Below are positions 55,549 to 64,000 of a DNA stretch of 64,000 nt, one piece after another. Location: contig NZ_JAARLY010000002.1 of the NCBI RefSeq assembly GCF_011759385.1, forward strand, positions 1 through 64,000, written 5' to 3'. The translations under genes were made by a program, and so were the position numbers. The DNA comes from Oleiagrimonas sp. C23AA. GTDB lineage: Bacteria; Pseudomonadota; Gammaproteobacteria; Xanthomonadales; Rhodanobacteraceae. The notes below the pieces were generated by a model. It was given only the letters and a program-made list of their open reading frames with translations, had not been told where the DNA came from and did no database searches. Each line of letters begins with the position of its first letter. The first letter of the stretch is position 1.

Positions 55549-56307
55549 TCAGCTAGATGGATCACTGGAGTTGTGCAGTGAATCGGTTGGCGGACGCTTT
55601 ACCTCGGTACCGGTCAACCGGCCCACCTTGACGTGACCGTGCAGTCCGGCAAATTCGCGATCGGCCTGACGCTGCACCTGGTCCAGCAATACCGATGCGG
55701 TGCTCAAGGGCATGCTGCTGCCCTTGCCGGGATTTTGCTGTGGCCCGGTGGGACTGATTCCGGCGAGGTAGGCCTGTCCACCCCAAAATGCGGCTTGGCG
55801 CAGCAGTTCGGTGCGGCGGTTGTAGCGCCGTTCGGCGCGCTTGCCGGCATGCGCATCGTCGTAGCGGGGCTTGAGCTGCTTGAACAAGGCATTGGCGCGC
55901 GCGGTTTGCGCCGCGCTCAGCCGGCTGCGCGCCAGTGCGTAGTCACGCATGTAGGTCCGGTTGCCACGCTCTACCGACAAGGCCAGCCATGCCGTGCCAC
56001 GTGCTGGATCGGCGGGAAGTCCCAGGTCACCATGGAAATAGGCCAGGCCCAGCGCATACTGCGAAGCCTTGTCGCCCCAGTAGGCCGCCTCGCGAAGATC
56101 GGATACGGCCTTGCGCGCGTATTGGTGGCTGGCGTCGATGCGTGCCTGGCAGGCGTAGTACACGCCCGGCAGCAGGCTTTGCAATCCGGCATTGCATGAA
56201 AGCGTGCCAGCCGCATGGTGGGCAGGTTCCTTGGCGGTGACATAGGTGCTGGTGCACATCAGCGCTGCAGCCAGTGCCACGCCGGTCATCATTCGGTGAA
56301 TCGCCAC
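55549..56307 (-). CDS. Exported Sel1-repeat-like protein
   Basis: A 252-residue protein with a signal peptide (MTGVALAAALMCTSTYVTAK). SEL1-like helical repeats follow: LREAAYWGDKASQYALGLAY, FHGDLGLPADPARGTAWLAL and a weaker one near residue 170. Such repeats form protein-protein scaffolds. The tail is Pro/Ser-rich. Its stop lies 2 bases from the Excalibur gene stop (convergent). No partner is evident. Confidence 0.85.
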   Translation of the reverse strand: MAIHRMMTGVALAAALMCTSTYVTAKEPAHHAAGTLSCNAGLQSLLPGVYYACQARIDASHQYARKAVSDLREAAYWGDKASQYALGLAYFHGDLGLPADPARGTAWLALSVERGNRTYMRDYALARSRLSAAQTARANALFKQLKPRYDDAHAGKRAERRYNRRTELLRQAAFWGGQAYLAGISPTGPQQNPGKGSSMPLSTASVLLDQVQRQADREFAGLHGHVKVGRLTGTEVKRPPTDSLHNSSDPSS

Positions 56308-56428
56308 GGGCTCACTCCTGTGATATCCAAATAGGCGTCCTTCCGCAATCTACGCCGCCTGCCCGTGGTGCTCAACACGCCGGCGCGTGGCACAGTGCAT
56401 CCACTTTAGGGAGAGATGAGGGCACGGC

Positions 56429-57532
56429 ATGAGGGCTTGGATCGGCATGATGCTGAGCGTGGCGAGCGCATCGGTGATGGCCGCTACGCCGCCACGCTCG
56501 GCGACGACGGCGGCCAGCGCGCCGCAGCACAACGCCAGCTACATCGATAGCCACGGCACGGCGCATGTGTCTCGCCTCGTGCCGGTGCCCAAGACCATCA
56601 GCGCTCAGGCGCAGGCCTTTCTTGCGCAGCGCGCGTCCGATGCGCCCGATCACAGCAGCGTGGCCCAGCAGCGCCGCGCGGTGGACGCCTGGCAGGCCGG
56701 CGCCGCGAAGGACTTTCTGAAGCGTTATCCGGCCACCGTGCGCGCCGATCGCATGGCCGGTGTGCCTGTCCGTGTGGTGACGCCGATGCACCTGCCGGCG
56801 GCGCATCGTGACTACGTGCTGATGAACCTGCATGGCGGCGGGTTCGTGGTCGATTCCGGCTCGTTCACCGAATCGATCCCGCTGGCGCATCTGACGCGGA
56901 CCAAGGTGGTGTCGGTACTGTATCCGCTGGCGCCCGAGCATCCGTTTCCGGCGGCCCTGGATGCCGCGGTGGCGGTCTACAAGCAGCTACTAAAGCGCTA
57001 TCCCGCCCGTCATATCGTCATCTATGGATCATCGGCCGGCGCGGCACTGACCGGGGAGGTGGCTGCGGAGCTGAAGCGCCGGCACCTGCCGGAACCGGCC
57101 GCGCTGGGCATTTTTGCCGGCTTTGCGGACTTCTCGCATGCCGGTGACTCGCAGTCGTTGTTCGGGCTGAACGGCCTGTCTGGAACGCTCGACAAACCGA
57201 AGACGGGCCAGCCGCTGGCGGCCGAGTATGTGGGCAAAACCAACCCGCGCAATCCGCGCCTGTCACCACTGTTTTCCCATCTGTATGGCCTGCCGCCAAC
57301 GCTGTTTCTGACCAGTACGCGTGACCTTCTGTTGAGCGGCACCACCATCATGGAGCGGGCGTTTCGCCACGCCGGGATCGACACGCGCCTGATCGTGTTC
57401 GAGGCGCTACCGCACACCTTCTGGAACAACCCGCAGTTGCCCGAATCGCAGCAGGCCTTCCGTGACATGGCGGCGTTCTTTACTTGCCATCTTTACGGCC
57501 ATGCGGATATCGCACCAATGGCAAAGCGCTGA
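56429..57532 (+). CDS. Exported alpha/beta hydrolase, hormone-sensitive-lipase type
   Basis: A 367-residue esterase with a signal peptide (cleavage near VMAAT). The oxyanion motif HGGG is at residues 135-138, the nucleophile is S202 in GSSAG, the acid Asp lies in TSTRDLLLSG, and the catalytic His in EALPHTFW. This is the layout of HSL-family carboxylesterases. A start-proximal GGGAGAGATGAGGG region provides the ribosome binding site. It ends base-to-base with the next, convergent gene (shared TGATCA). Confidence 0.92.
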   Translation: MRAWIGMMLSVASASVMAATPPRSATTAASAPQHNASYIDSHGTAHVSRLVPVPKTISAQAQAFLAQRASDAPDHSSVAQQRRAVDAWQAGAAKDFLKRYPATVRADRMAGVPVRVVTPMHLPAAHRDYVLMNLHGGGFVVDSGSFTESIPLAHLTRTKVVSVLYPLAPEHPFPAALDAAVAVYKQLLKRYPARHIVIYGSSAGAALTGEVAAELKRRHLPEPAALGIFAGFADFSHAGDSQSLFGLNGLSGTLDKPKTGQPLAAEYVGKTNPRNPRLSPLFSHLYGLPPTLFLTSTRDLLLSGTTIMERAFRHAGIDTRLIVFEALPHTFWNNPQLPESQQAFRDMAAFFTCHLYGHADIAPMAKR

Positions 57533-57943
57533 TCACGCCATGGGTGGTGCGGCCAGGGCGCTCAGGTGGACATGCAGGGCGATGTAGACCAGATACAGCG
57601 CCAGCCCCTTGCGGCCGCCGCGGCACAGACCTTGGTGGAACAGCCAGAGCAGACCATCGGCCAGCACATTGTCGCTGGCTGCAAGGCCACGCGGCATGGC
57701 CATGTGACGATTCCAGGCCTGGGTCAGCCAGGGGATCACGGTGCGTCCGGCGATCCCCGAGAGCACCAGCACCACCTGCATTTCGATCAGCATCAGCAGG
57801 CCGTCCACACCCACTGCGCTGACCACATCGGTAAGCATTGGCGCCAGCAGCTGCAGTTCCGGGCGGAACAAGGCCAGCAGCAAGGCGACCAGCAACAACC
57901 AGCGGGCCAGTTTCCAGAGTCGTCGCTGCCAGGCCGCCCGCAT
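57533..57943 (-). CDS. Small uncharacterised integral membrane protein
   Basis: A 136-residue protein with three or four hydrophobic helices (about 13-27, 47-66, 95-107, 112-130) and a basic N-terminus (RAAWQRRLWKLAR). I do not recognise the family. It starts 3 bases after the stop of the upstream gene at 57947, so the two form an operon. The stop codon abuts the convergent esterase stop. Confidence 0.8.
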   Translation of the reverse strand: MRAAWQRRLWKLARWLLLVALLLALFRPELQLLAPMLTDVVSAVGVDGLLMLIEMQVVLVLSGIAGRTVIPWLTQAWNRHMAMPRGLAASDNVLADGLLWLFHQGLCRGGRKGLALYLVYIALHVHLSALAAPPMA

Positions 57944-57946
57944 GGT

Positions 57947-58288
57947 TTACGCCTGCTGGATCGATGATGGCTTCACGCCGGCCCAGGTTTCCAGGATGGC
58001 CTTGAGCTGTTCCCGCTGCGCCTGGGTTTGCGGATGGTCCAGTCCGTTTGCCCGGTAGCTTTCGTCCATGGCCTTGATCACCGACATCGCCTCGCGCATG
58101 CGGGCCTTGCCCGGATCACCACGCTGCATGGCGAGCATCATCAAGCGCTCGACGTCGTTGCCCTGGGCAAATTGCCTCAGCGTGCCTGAGACCAAGGTGG
58201 ACAGGCCGCTGCCGTAGCCCGCCAGCGCTTCGCTGGCGGTGCGCTTGTCGCGGCTGTCGACGCGAGCTTTGACGAGGTCATCCTTCAT
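57947..58288 (-). CDS. Uncharacterised small cytosolic protein
   Basis: A 113-residue, largely helical, charged protein without membrane segments or known motifs (MKDDLVKARVDSRDKRTASE...). It precedes the small membrane protein gene by 3 bases; the pair may act together. GGAGCCGTCGC before the ATG gives an acceptable ribosome binding site. Function unknown. Confidence 0.75.
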   Translation of the reverse strand: MKDDLVKARVDSRDKRTASEALAGYGSGLSTLVSGTLRQFAQGNDVERLMMLAMQRGDPGKARMREAMSVIKAMDESYRANGLDHPQTQAQREQLKAILETWAGVKPSSIQQA

Positions 58289-58358
58289 GCGACGGCTCCT
58301 GCGTATGTGGGGCTTTCACTCTATGCCGGTTGCCACCGATAAAGGTGGCCACAACGCG

Positions 58359-59450
58359 TCAGGCGCCACTTGCCGCGATGCCGGCAAACTGCCGGATCGC
58401 GGCAGCGGTGTCTTCGATGCGGTAGTGGTCGGACATGGGGCCGATTTCCACTTCCGTCATGGCATAGCCATACAGCGGCGCTTCGGCGAAGGCATCGAAT
58501 AGCCACACGCCGTGTTCCTGCGCGAAGTGGCGATGTTGCTCGGCGAGCGAGGCCGGTGTGCCGGGAAGCCACAGCTGAAAAGCGTTGGTGTGCGGCGTGT
58601 GTGGATGAATGACCAGCCCGGGGATGTCGGCCAGCGCCGTCGCCAGTGCGCGGGCGCGGCTCACGAATTCGGGCAGTCGCGGCAGGCGATGCTGTAGCCC
58701 GTCCAGCGCCGAGATGGCTTGCGGGTAGGCGGTGAAAAGGTCGCCACCGTAGCGGGTCTTCCATACCTTGAGCGAGGCGACGAACGATTCGGAGCCTGCC
58801 ACCAATGCACCGCCAAGCCCACCCAGACCCTTGTAGTAGGACACGTAGACGCTGTCGGCCAGCCCCGCCAGTTCCGCCAGCGACAGGCCATAACCGGCAG
58901 CCGCCTCCCACAGGCGCGCACCGTCAAAGTGCAGTGGCACCTGGTGCTCGCGACACCAGCGCGAGATAGCGTGCAGCTCATCGATATCGGGAAGCAGATA
59001 CCCGGCGCGGCGCAGCGGCAGTTCGACGACCACCGCGGCCAGCGGCTCGGTGAGCGCATCCAGCTGCGCGGCAGTGAAGGGCAGGGTGCGACCCAGGCGG
59101 ATCGGTTGCAGTCCAGCCACACGCTCGACGGCGCTGGCCTCGTCCATGCCAATGTGGCTCAAGGGGTGGATCACCACGTTGTTGCAGCTGCGCGCCTGCG
59201 CATAGGCGCGCAGCACGCACAACTGCGCCGTTACCCCCTTGATGAAGAACAGGCCCGCAGGCTTGTCCAGGTGCGCGAGGGTGGCCTGCTCCAACTCGGC
59301 GACCGCGCCGCCTTCACCGTAGACATCCACGGCGTCCGTTGCCTGCGGCAACTGGGCCAGTCGTGCCAGCGTTTGCGCCGCCGACGGGGGTGACGGACGC
59401 GAGAGAATCAGATGGCAGGACGCTTTGAGGTCGCGATCAATCTGGGGCAT
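58359..59450 (-). CDS. PLP-dependent beta-eliminating lyase / threonine-aldolase-like enzyme
   Basis: A 363-residue fold-type I PLP enzyme. HFDGARLWEAAAGYGLSLAE holds the cofactor Asp, and VYVSYYKGLGGLGGALVAG holds the Schiff-base Lys. The class covers low-specificity L-threonine aldolases and tryptophanase-like lyases; the substrate cannot be fixed. ATG 59450 (MPQIDRDLKAS) is preferred, ATG 59480 is possible; neither has a good ribosome binding site. The 271 bases between it and the next gene (59451-59721) hold nothing evident. Confidence 0.88.
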   Translation of the reverse strand: MPQIDRDLKASCHLILSRPSPPSAAQTLARLAQLPQATDAVDVYGEGGAVAELEQATLAHLDKPAGLFFIKGVTAQLCVLRAYAQARSCNNVVIHPLSHIGMDEASAVERVAGLQPIRLGRTLPFTAAQLDALTEPLAAVVVELPLRRAGYLLPDIDELHAISRWCREHQVPLHFDGARLWEAAAGYGLSLAELAGLADSVYVSYYKGLGGLGGALVAGSESFVASLKVWKTRYGGDLFTAYPQAISALDGLQHRLPRLPEFVSRARALATALADIPGLVIHPHTPHTNAFQLWLPGTPASLAEQHRHFAQEHGVWLFDAFAEAPLYGYAMTEVEIGPMSDHYRIEDTAAAIRQFAGIAASGA

Positions 59451-59721
59451 GAGCGGGTACCAGGACGACAAAGCGGCCATTTTAGCGCCGCGTCCTGTGG
59501 CCTGTTCGGCGGGTGCCAAGTGCCGAAAACCACTACGGCGGCGAAACTGGCCATTGTTGATAGCGACTGGCTACGTGAAAACCAAGCAGCGAGCGGTGGT
59601 CGCTACAGGGGAAGATGCCACGCCGCGAACAAGCGCGATGTGCCAGCGTGATGCTTCTGCCGCACGCTGCGCTTGGGCAAGCAGGACCAAGTCCGCAAGC
59701 CACGTATCGCGCACAGGGACG

Positions 59722-60312
59722 TCAGTAGGGTGGCTGCTTGCGCTCTCTTTGCAGGCGGGCCGCTTCAGTCCACCAGGCAAGGTCGTCTGCAAAGCGCACA
59801 AACGACGTTTCCAGCGCCTTCCCGCCTTCACCGATCGGCTGGCCTTCCGTGCTGAGTGTGCGGGTGATGGTGCCCACCGTCACTGTGCTGGAAATGACCA
59901 CCATGCCCATTTCCGACAGCGTTCCGTGCCACATCAGGCTGGCGCGTGCGCCGCCTATGCGTCCGGCCGAATAGCTGACAATGCCGGCCGGTCGCCAGAA
60001 CCACTCTTCCAGGAAATGGTCGGTAAGGTTCTTCAGGCCAGGCTGCATGCCCCAGTTGTACTCGCCAGTGACGAAGACGAAACCGTCGGCCTGGCGGATC
60101 TTGCCGGCGAGCGTTTCCATGGCTGCCGGTGCCTGGCCGGATGGATACTCCTTGTACATGCGATCGAGCATCGGCAGGCCGATGGCTTTGGCGTCGATCA
60201 ATTCGGCCTCGAAACCGCGCGCGCAGAGGTTTCGGGTGGTGTAGTGGGCCAGTCGAATGCCGGCGCGGTCGGAGCGGTAAGAGCCATACAGGACAAGAAT
60301 GTGGTCGGCCAC
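59722..60312 (-). CDS. NADPH-dependent FMN reductase
   Basis: A 196-residue flavodoxin-fold protein: ILVLYGSYRSDRAGIRLAHY binds the FMN phosphate, and FVFVTGEYNWGMQPGLKNLTD is the second flavin loop of the NAD(P)H:FMN/quinone reductase family. The start is GTG 60312 with AGAGGA 7 bases upstream; the longer frame to 60429 is unlikely. It could serve as a quinone or azo reductase. Confidence 0.9.
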   Translation of the reverse strand: MADHILVLYGSYRSDRAGIRLAHYTTRNLCARGFEAELIDAKAIGLPMLDRMYKEYPSGQAPAAMETLAGKIRQADGFVFVTGEYNWGMQPGLKNLTDHFLEEWFWRPAGIVSYSAGRIGGARASLMWHGTLSEMGMVVISSTVTVGTITRTLSTEGQPIGEGGKALETSFVRFADDLAWWTEAARLQRERKQPPY

Positions 60313-60540
60313 GTCGAGATCCTCTTGGCTTTTGGGGTGTGCCCATGATGCCGCAAACGGTGGCACAGGCCACGCGCTCCCGCCGAGCAGCGCACAAGAA
60401 GGTTCCCGGCGGGGCGTGATTGGCACCACCGCTGCATGTGTGATGCGGTTCGGGGCTCAGTGGGGGGCGATACCGGTCGCCGCTCGAGGGCGTTTATCTC
60501 ACCTGCGCGGACCGCTGGACGAATTCGGCTCGTCGGTGCT

Positions 60541-61752
60541 TCAGGTGTGGGCGGCAAGCGCCGGGCGCTGGCGATCGGACCACACCATCGTGCCCCAGAT
60601 CAGCATGCCGCACACGGCCAGGACCACGCCGACCAGACCGGTGGCGTGCCAGCCGTAACCGGCGGCCAGTGCCAGGCCGGCCAGCCACGGACCAATCGCG
60701 TTGGCCATGTTGAAGGCGGCATGATTGAGCGCGGCGGCCAGTGTCTGCGCGTTGCCGGCCACGTCCATCAGCCGCGTCTGCAATGGCACCAGCAGGCCAC
60801 CACTCAGGCCGATCACGAACAGTGCCGCGGCCATCAGCACGACGTTGCCTATTGACACCGCATAGAAGCCGCCGGCCAGCCCCAGCAGAATCTGGAAGCC
60901 GGCGGCCGACTTGAGTAGGCGGCCACCGGAAACGATGCCGGCCACGTAATTGCCCAACACGCTGCCGACACCGAACAGCATCAGAATCACCGACACGCCC
61001 CAGGCCGGCTCGTCGGTGGTGGCCAGGAATGCCGAGCTGAAATACGAGTACACCGCGAACATGCCGCCAAAACCGATCGCGCCCATGGCCAGCGTCAGCA
61101 GCACATCACGATTGCGCAGTGCGTGCAGTTCGGCCAGCGGGTGGGCATCGGGGTGCGGGCCTTTGTAGGGCGCGGTGCGGGCCACCATCACCACGCTCAG
61201 GCAGGCCAGTGCGCCGACCAGTGCGAAGCCGACACGCCAGCCCAGTTCCTGGCCAATGTAGTTGACCACCGGCACGCCGACCACGTTGGCAATGGCCAGG
61301 CCCATGATGACGTGGCTGACGGCGTGGGCGCGCCGGCCCGGGCCGGCAATGTCGGCCGCAAACAGCATGGCGATGCCAAAGAACGCGCCGTGCGGCAGGC
61401 CGGTGACAAAGCGCGCCAGGTCCATCATCAACATGGAGCTGGACATGGCGGTGACGAAGTTGCCCAGGCCGAACACCGCCATCAGTACCAGCAGCACATA
61501 CTTGCGCGGCAGTCGCGAGGTGAACACCGCAATCAGCGGGGCACCCACCACCACGCCCAGGGCGTAGGCGCTGATGGCGTGGCCGGCCACCGTTTCGCTG
61601 GCGTGGAACTCGTGCGCGAAATAGGGCAGCAGGCTCATCGCGGCAAACTCGCCCGCGCCGATGGCAAAGGCGCCGGAAGCCAGCCAGAAAATCACCACGG
61701 CCAGCGAGTAGCCGTGGGATGAAGCGTCGGGCGTGTGGATGGTGCGGGCCAT
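60541..61752 (-). CDS. MFS transporter, DHA1 (AraJ-like) group
   Basis: A 403-residue protein with about twelve membrane helices. The N-terminal AIGAGEFAAMSLLPYFAHEF and LPRKYVLLVLMAVFGLGNFV motifs are typical of AraJ/YdhP-like DHA1 exporters, thought to export sugars or drugs. ATG 61752 is chosen over TTG 61758. The 228 bases between it and the reductase gene (60313-60540) hold nothing clear. Confidence 0.92.
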   Translation of the reverse strand: MARTIHTPDASSHGYSLAVVIFWLASGAFAIGAGEFAAMSLLPYFAHEFHASETVAGHAISAYALGVVVGAPLIAVFTSRLPRKYVLLVLMAVFGLGNFVTAMSSSMLMMDLARFVTGLPHGAFFGIAMLFAADIAGPGRRAHAVSHVIMGLAIANVVGVPVVNYIGQELGWRVGFALVGALACLSVVMVARTAPYKGPHPDAHPLAELHALRNRDVLLTLAMGAIGFGGMFAVYSYFSSAFLATTDEPAWGVSVILMLFGVGSVLGNYVAGIVSGGRLLKSAAGFQILLGLAGGFYAVSIGNVVLMAAALFVIGLSGGLLVPLQTRLMDVAGNAQTLAAALNHAAFNMANAIGPWLAGLALAAGYGWHATGLVGVVLAVCGMLIWGTMVWSDRQRPALAAHT

Positions 61753-62100
61753 GAGCAATCCAGAAATACATCGGGCGTGGCCATGGCGCAGGCCACGGTC
61801 ACGTGGGAGTACGAGGGTGAAGCGTGCCGGTTCGGCTAAGGGTGCTGGCAGCGTGACGGCACCGGCTGGCGAAGGTGGGTCGTCACGAAGCGTCCGGTGA
61901 TTCCACCGGACACTCCGGCCATTCTACAGACGCATGTCGCGCGCAGATACATTCCCGGTATTAGACCTTCCGCTGAGGAAATCCGGCCAAACCCTCATGG
62001 CGATATCAGATATCGTTACCTTAGACGCATGCGCGCGCGCCAGCGATGGCTACATTGGAGCGATGGCGGCACGTGTTTGCCCTGGCTACCGGAGAGTTCC
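61753..62100. promoter_or_regulatory. Divergent promoter region with hairpin and 15-bp palindrome
   Basis: No gene is seen. An 8-bp stem with a 4-base loop (61892-61899 GTCCGGTG with 61904-61911) lies mid-region. CGATATC-A-GATATCG (62001-62015), a perfect palindrome, lies 85 bases before the DUF1080 gene and is a candidate operator. Confidence 0.45.
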
Positions 62101-62853
62101 ATGAAGCACCTTGTTCGCACATCACTGGTTTCGGCGCTGATGCTGGCCGGTCTTTCCGCGCCAGCCTGGGCGCGCGCGCCGGCGGCGGCCTCTGCCTCCG
62201 ATGCTGGCGGCTGGCAGTCGCTGTTCAATGGGCGCAGCCTGGCCGGTTGGCATTCCTACAACATGAAGGGTGCGGCCAGCGGCTGGTCGGTGGTCGACGG
62301 CGCCATCCACCTTCAGCGCACGCCCGACAGCAAGCTGGAGCAGGTACAGGATCTGATCACCGATGCCAGCTATCAGAATTTCGATCTGAAGCTGGAGTGG
62401 AAGATGAGCCCGTGCGCCGATGCCGGCGTGATGTTCAACGTGCACGAAGATCCCAAGTACACCTACACCTTCGAGACCGGTGTGGAGATGCAGATTGCCG
62501 ATCTGGCCTGCACCGTGCCCGACAGTCGCGTGTTGTACGAGCGCGCCGGCGACATGTTCGACCTGTATGCGGCGCCGTACGAGTCGGTACGTGCGGCCGG
62601 GCAGTGGAACCAGATCGAGATCCGTGTCGACCACGGCCACGTACAGTTCCTCCAGAACGGCAAGAAGACGGTCGATACGCATCTGTGGACGGCGGCCTGG
62701 AAACAACGCGTAGCCAAGACCAAGTTCGCCACGTGGCCGGGCTTTGCCAAATATCACCAGGGGCACATCTCGCTGCAGGGCACCGAGAACAAGGGCCGCG
62801 CCGGGCAGCCGATCCAGCTGTGGTTCCGCCACATCCGCATCAAGCGTCTGTAG
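62101..62853 (+). CDS. Exported DUF1080 (3-keto-disaccharide hydrolase-like) protein
   Basis: A 250-residue exported protein (signal peptide ending near APAWAR) with the concanavalin-like DUF1080 fold: WQSLFNGRSLAGWHSYNMKG, then GWSVVDGAIHLQ, NFDLKLEWKMSPCADAGVMFNV and GHISLQGT...PIQLWFRHIRIKRL. Some family members cleave 3-keto-glycosides; others are only predicted sugar-binding. GGAG lies 7 bases before ATG 62101. Confidence 0.92.
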   Translation: MKHLVRTSLVSALMLAGLSAPAWARAPAAASASDAGGWQSLFNGRSLAGWHSYNMKGAASGWSVVDGAIHLQRTPDSKLEQVQDLITDASYQNFDLKLEWKMSPCADAGVMFNVHEDPKYTYTFETGVEMQIADLACTVPDSRVLYERAGDMFDLYAAPYESVRAAGQWNQIEIRVDHGHVQFLQNGKKTVDTHLWTAAWKQRVAKTKFATWPGFAKYHQGHISLQGTENKGRAGQPIQLWFRHIRIKRL

Positions 62854-62916
62854 GCACTGGTCGCCGGGTGGCGCCATTGCGCACAATGGCCGGCCACCCA
62901 CAGATGGCAGGCATTG

Positions 62917-63426
62917 GTGCAGATTCGCGATATCCGGCCCGACGAATGCGGCGCGCTCGGGCTGTTGATGGTGCAGGTATACAGCGCCCTGCCGGGCTTT
63001 CCACAGGCCGACGCGCAGCCGCGCTACTACGCCACGCTGGCGCGGGTCGGCGATTTTGTCGACGTGCCCGGCGCGCGCGTGCTGGTGGCGCTGGATGAAA
63101 GCGGCACGCTGTTGGGCGGCGTGGTCTATTTCGCCGACATGGCTCACTACGGCTCGGGTGGGCCGGGCACCGATCTGCAAAAGACCTCGGGCATCCGCCT
63201 GCTGGTCGTGGACCCCGACCAGCGCGGCCGCGGTGTCGGCCGCGCCCTGACCGAAGCCTGCATCACGCTGGCCCGCCAGGCCGGGCATCGCCAGGTGGTG
63301 CTGCATTCGACCCGGGCCATGCAGGTGGCCTGGCGCATGTATCAGCGCATGGGGTTCGAACGCGTCCAGGCGCTGGATTTCATGCAGGGTGAGCTGGGCG
63401 TTTTCGGTTTCCGCCTGGCGCTTTGA
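62917..63426 (+). CDS. GNAT-family N-acetyltransferase
   Basis: A 169-residue protein with the acetyl-CoA motif A, VVDPDQRGRGVGRALTEACI (the R-G-x-G-x-G/A loop), and the following RQVVLHSTRAMQVAWRMYQR motif B. The substrate is unknown. The start is uncertain: GTG 62917 or TTG 62914, both near a weak AGG. It follows the DUF1080 gene by about 63 bases. Confidence 0.88.
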   Translation: MQIRDIRPDECGALGLLMVQVYSALPGFPQADAQPRYYATLARVGDFVDVPGARVLVALDESGTLLGGVVYFADMAHYGSGGPGTDLQKTSGIRLLVVDPDQRGRGVGRALTEACITLARQAGHRQVVLHSTRAMQVAWRMYQRMGFERVQALDFMQGELGVFGFRLAL

Positions 63427-63445
63427 GGCGCGTGGCGAACCGCCT

Positions 63446-64000
63446 TCAGCCGGCCGTGCGCGCCAGGTAGACGCTCTGCGTGAACGGGCGATCCTGCAAC
63501 GGGTTGTAGAAGGTCACTTCCTCGCCCCAGGCATCGGCAAACACCTCGCGCAGGCGCGTGATGAAGGCCTCATCCGGTGGCTCGTTGGACCACAGCCCGA
63601 ACACGCCGCCGGGCACCAGGTGGCGGCTGAGCGCGCGCAAGCCATCGGGCTGATAGAACGAGGTGCTGCGCGGGTCCAGCAGCGCTTCGGGCGAATGATC
63701 GATATCGACCAGGATGGCATCGAAGCGGCGCGCGGCTTGCCCGGGATCGAAGCCGGTTTCGCTGCGCGCCATGGCGAAAAAGTCGCCGTGCACGAAACGG
63801 CAGCGTGGGTCGCCGGTGAGCGTGGGCCCCAGCGGCAGCAGGCCGCTCTGGTGCCAGTCGATCACCGCTTCCAGGAAATCCACCACCAAGAGCGACTGCA
63901 CGCCGCTGTCTTCCAGCACCGTGCGCGCGGTGTAGCCCAGGCCCAGGCCGCCAACCACCACATTGCGCGCCTGCCCGGCAAAAGCGGCCAAGCCCTGGCG
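63446..64000 (-). CDS. Spermidine-synthase-like SAM-dependent protein (partial, runs off the window)
   Basis: The visible 185 residues are the C-terminal part of a Rossmann methyltransferase-fold protein: NVVVGGLGLGYTARTVLEDS (SAM/dcSAM loop), SLLVVDFLEAVIDWHQ, FDAILVDIDHSPEALLDP and LVPGGVFGLWSNEPPDEAFI. It resembles spermidine-synthase-like proteins that lack proven activity. The 5' end lies beyond position 64000, so the start cannot be judged. Confidence 0.82.
   Translation of the reverse strand, partial: RQGLAAFAGQARNVVVGGLGLGYTARTVLEDSGVQSLLVVDFLEAVIDWHQSGLLPLGPTLTGDPRCRFVHGDFFAMARSETGFDPGQAARRFDAILVDIDHSPEALLDPRSTSFYQPDGLRALSRHLVPGGVFGLWSNEPPDEAFITRLREVFADAWGEEVTFYNPLQDRPFTQSVYLARTAG

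Overview
The window is high-GC proteobacterial DNA. The conserved cell-elongation and lipoylation cluster (mreBCD-mrdA-rodA-mltB-rlpA-dac-ybeD-lipB-lipA), the split B12-dependent ribonucleotide reductase (nrdJa/nrdJb), a TonB-dependent receptor and an IgaA-type protein point to Gammaproteobacteria of the order Xanthomonadales. Rhodanobacteraceae (Dyella/Rhodanobacter-like) is the best guess, but it is inferred from gene order and protein style, not from a database search.

Layout. 1-114: 3' end of a 5S rRNA and its terminator. 115-1387: almost gene-free, with a DUF2268-like Zn-protease remnant. 1388-6201: DUF1275 membrane protein, glycerol catabolism (glpD, glpK) and a convergent PfkB kinase. 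6485-19784: one long co-oriented block for rod shape and peptidoglycan (mreB to dac), then ybeD-lipB-lipA and the periplasmic protease prc, with many overlapping start/stop codons. 19887-24898: leftward genes for an M17 aminopeptidase, a HAD phosphatase, a PstS-like binding protein fused to LysM, and an HtrA/Deg protease. 25315-28941: nrdJa and nrdJb with a lysine-rich histone-H1-like gene between them.

28950 to about 37,800 is the accessory part. Two 46-nt copies of a tRNA-Phe 3' half (28951-28996 and 31085-31130) bracket a frameshifted AlpA-type regulator and a solitary HNH nuclease with an unrecognised N-terminal half. Beyond the second copy lie a small membrane-anchored unknown, a phage terminase remnant, a frameshifted HIT gene, an AAA NTPase, and a LysR / YbfB-type MFS / nitronate-monooxygenase cassette bounded by a 31-nt direct repeat. 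This reads as a decayed integration hot spot. The HNH gene is the best candidate for an undescribed (defence-like) function.

37,796-46,133: a likely nutrient-acquisition locus of phytase-like secreted protein, OmpR-type two-component system, type I phosphodiesterase and TonB-dependent receptor. 46,512-52,000: small redox and regulatory units: an AhpD-like protein, an epimerase, an SRPBCC-ArsR pair with a duplicated palindromic operator candidate, and a divergent AraC/SDR pair. 52,049-64,000: an IgaA-like membrane protein divergent from a permuted papain-like peptidase, secreted Excalibur and Sel1 proteins, an HSL-type esterase, a PLP lyase, an FMN reductase, an MFS exporter, a DUF1080 protein, a GNAT acetyltransferase and a partial spermidine-synthase-like gene cut by the window end.
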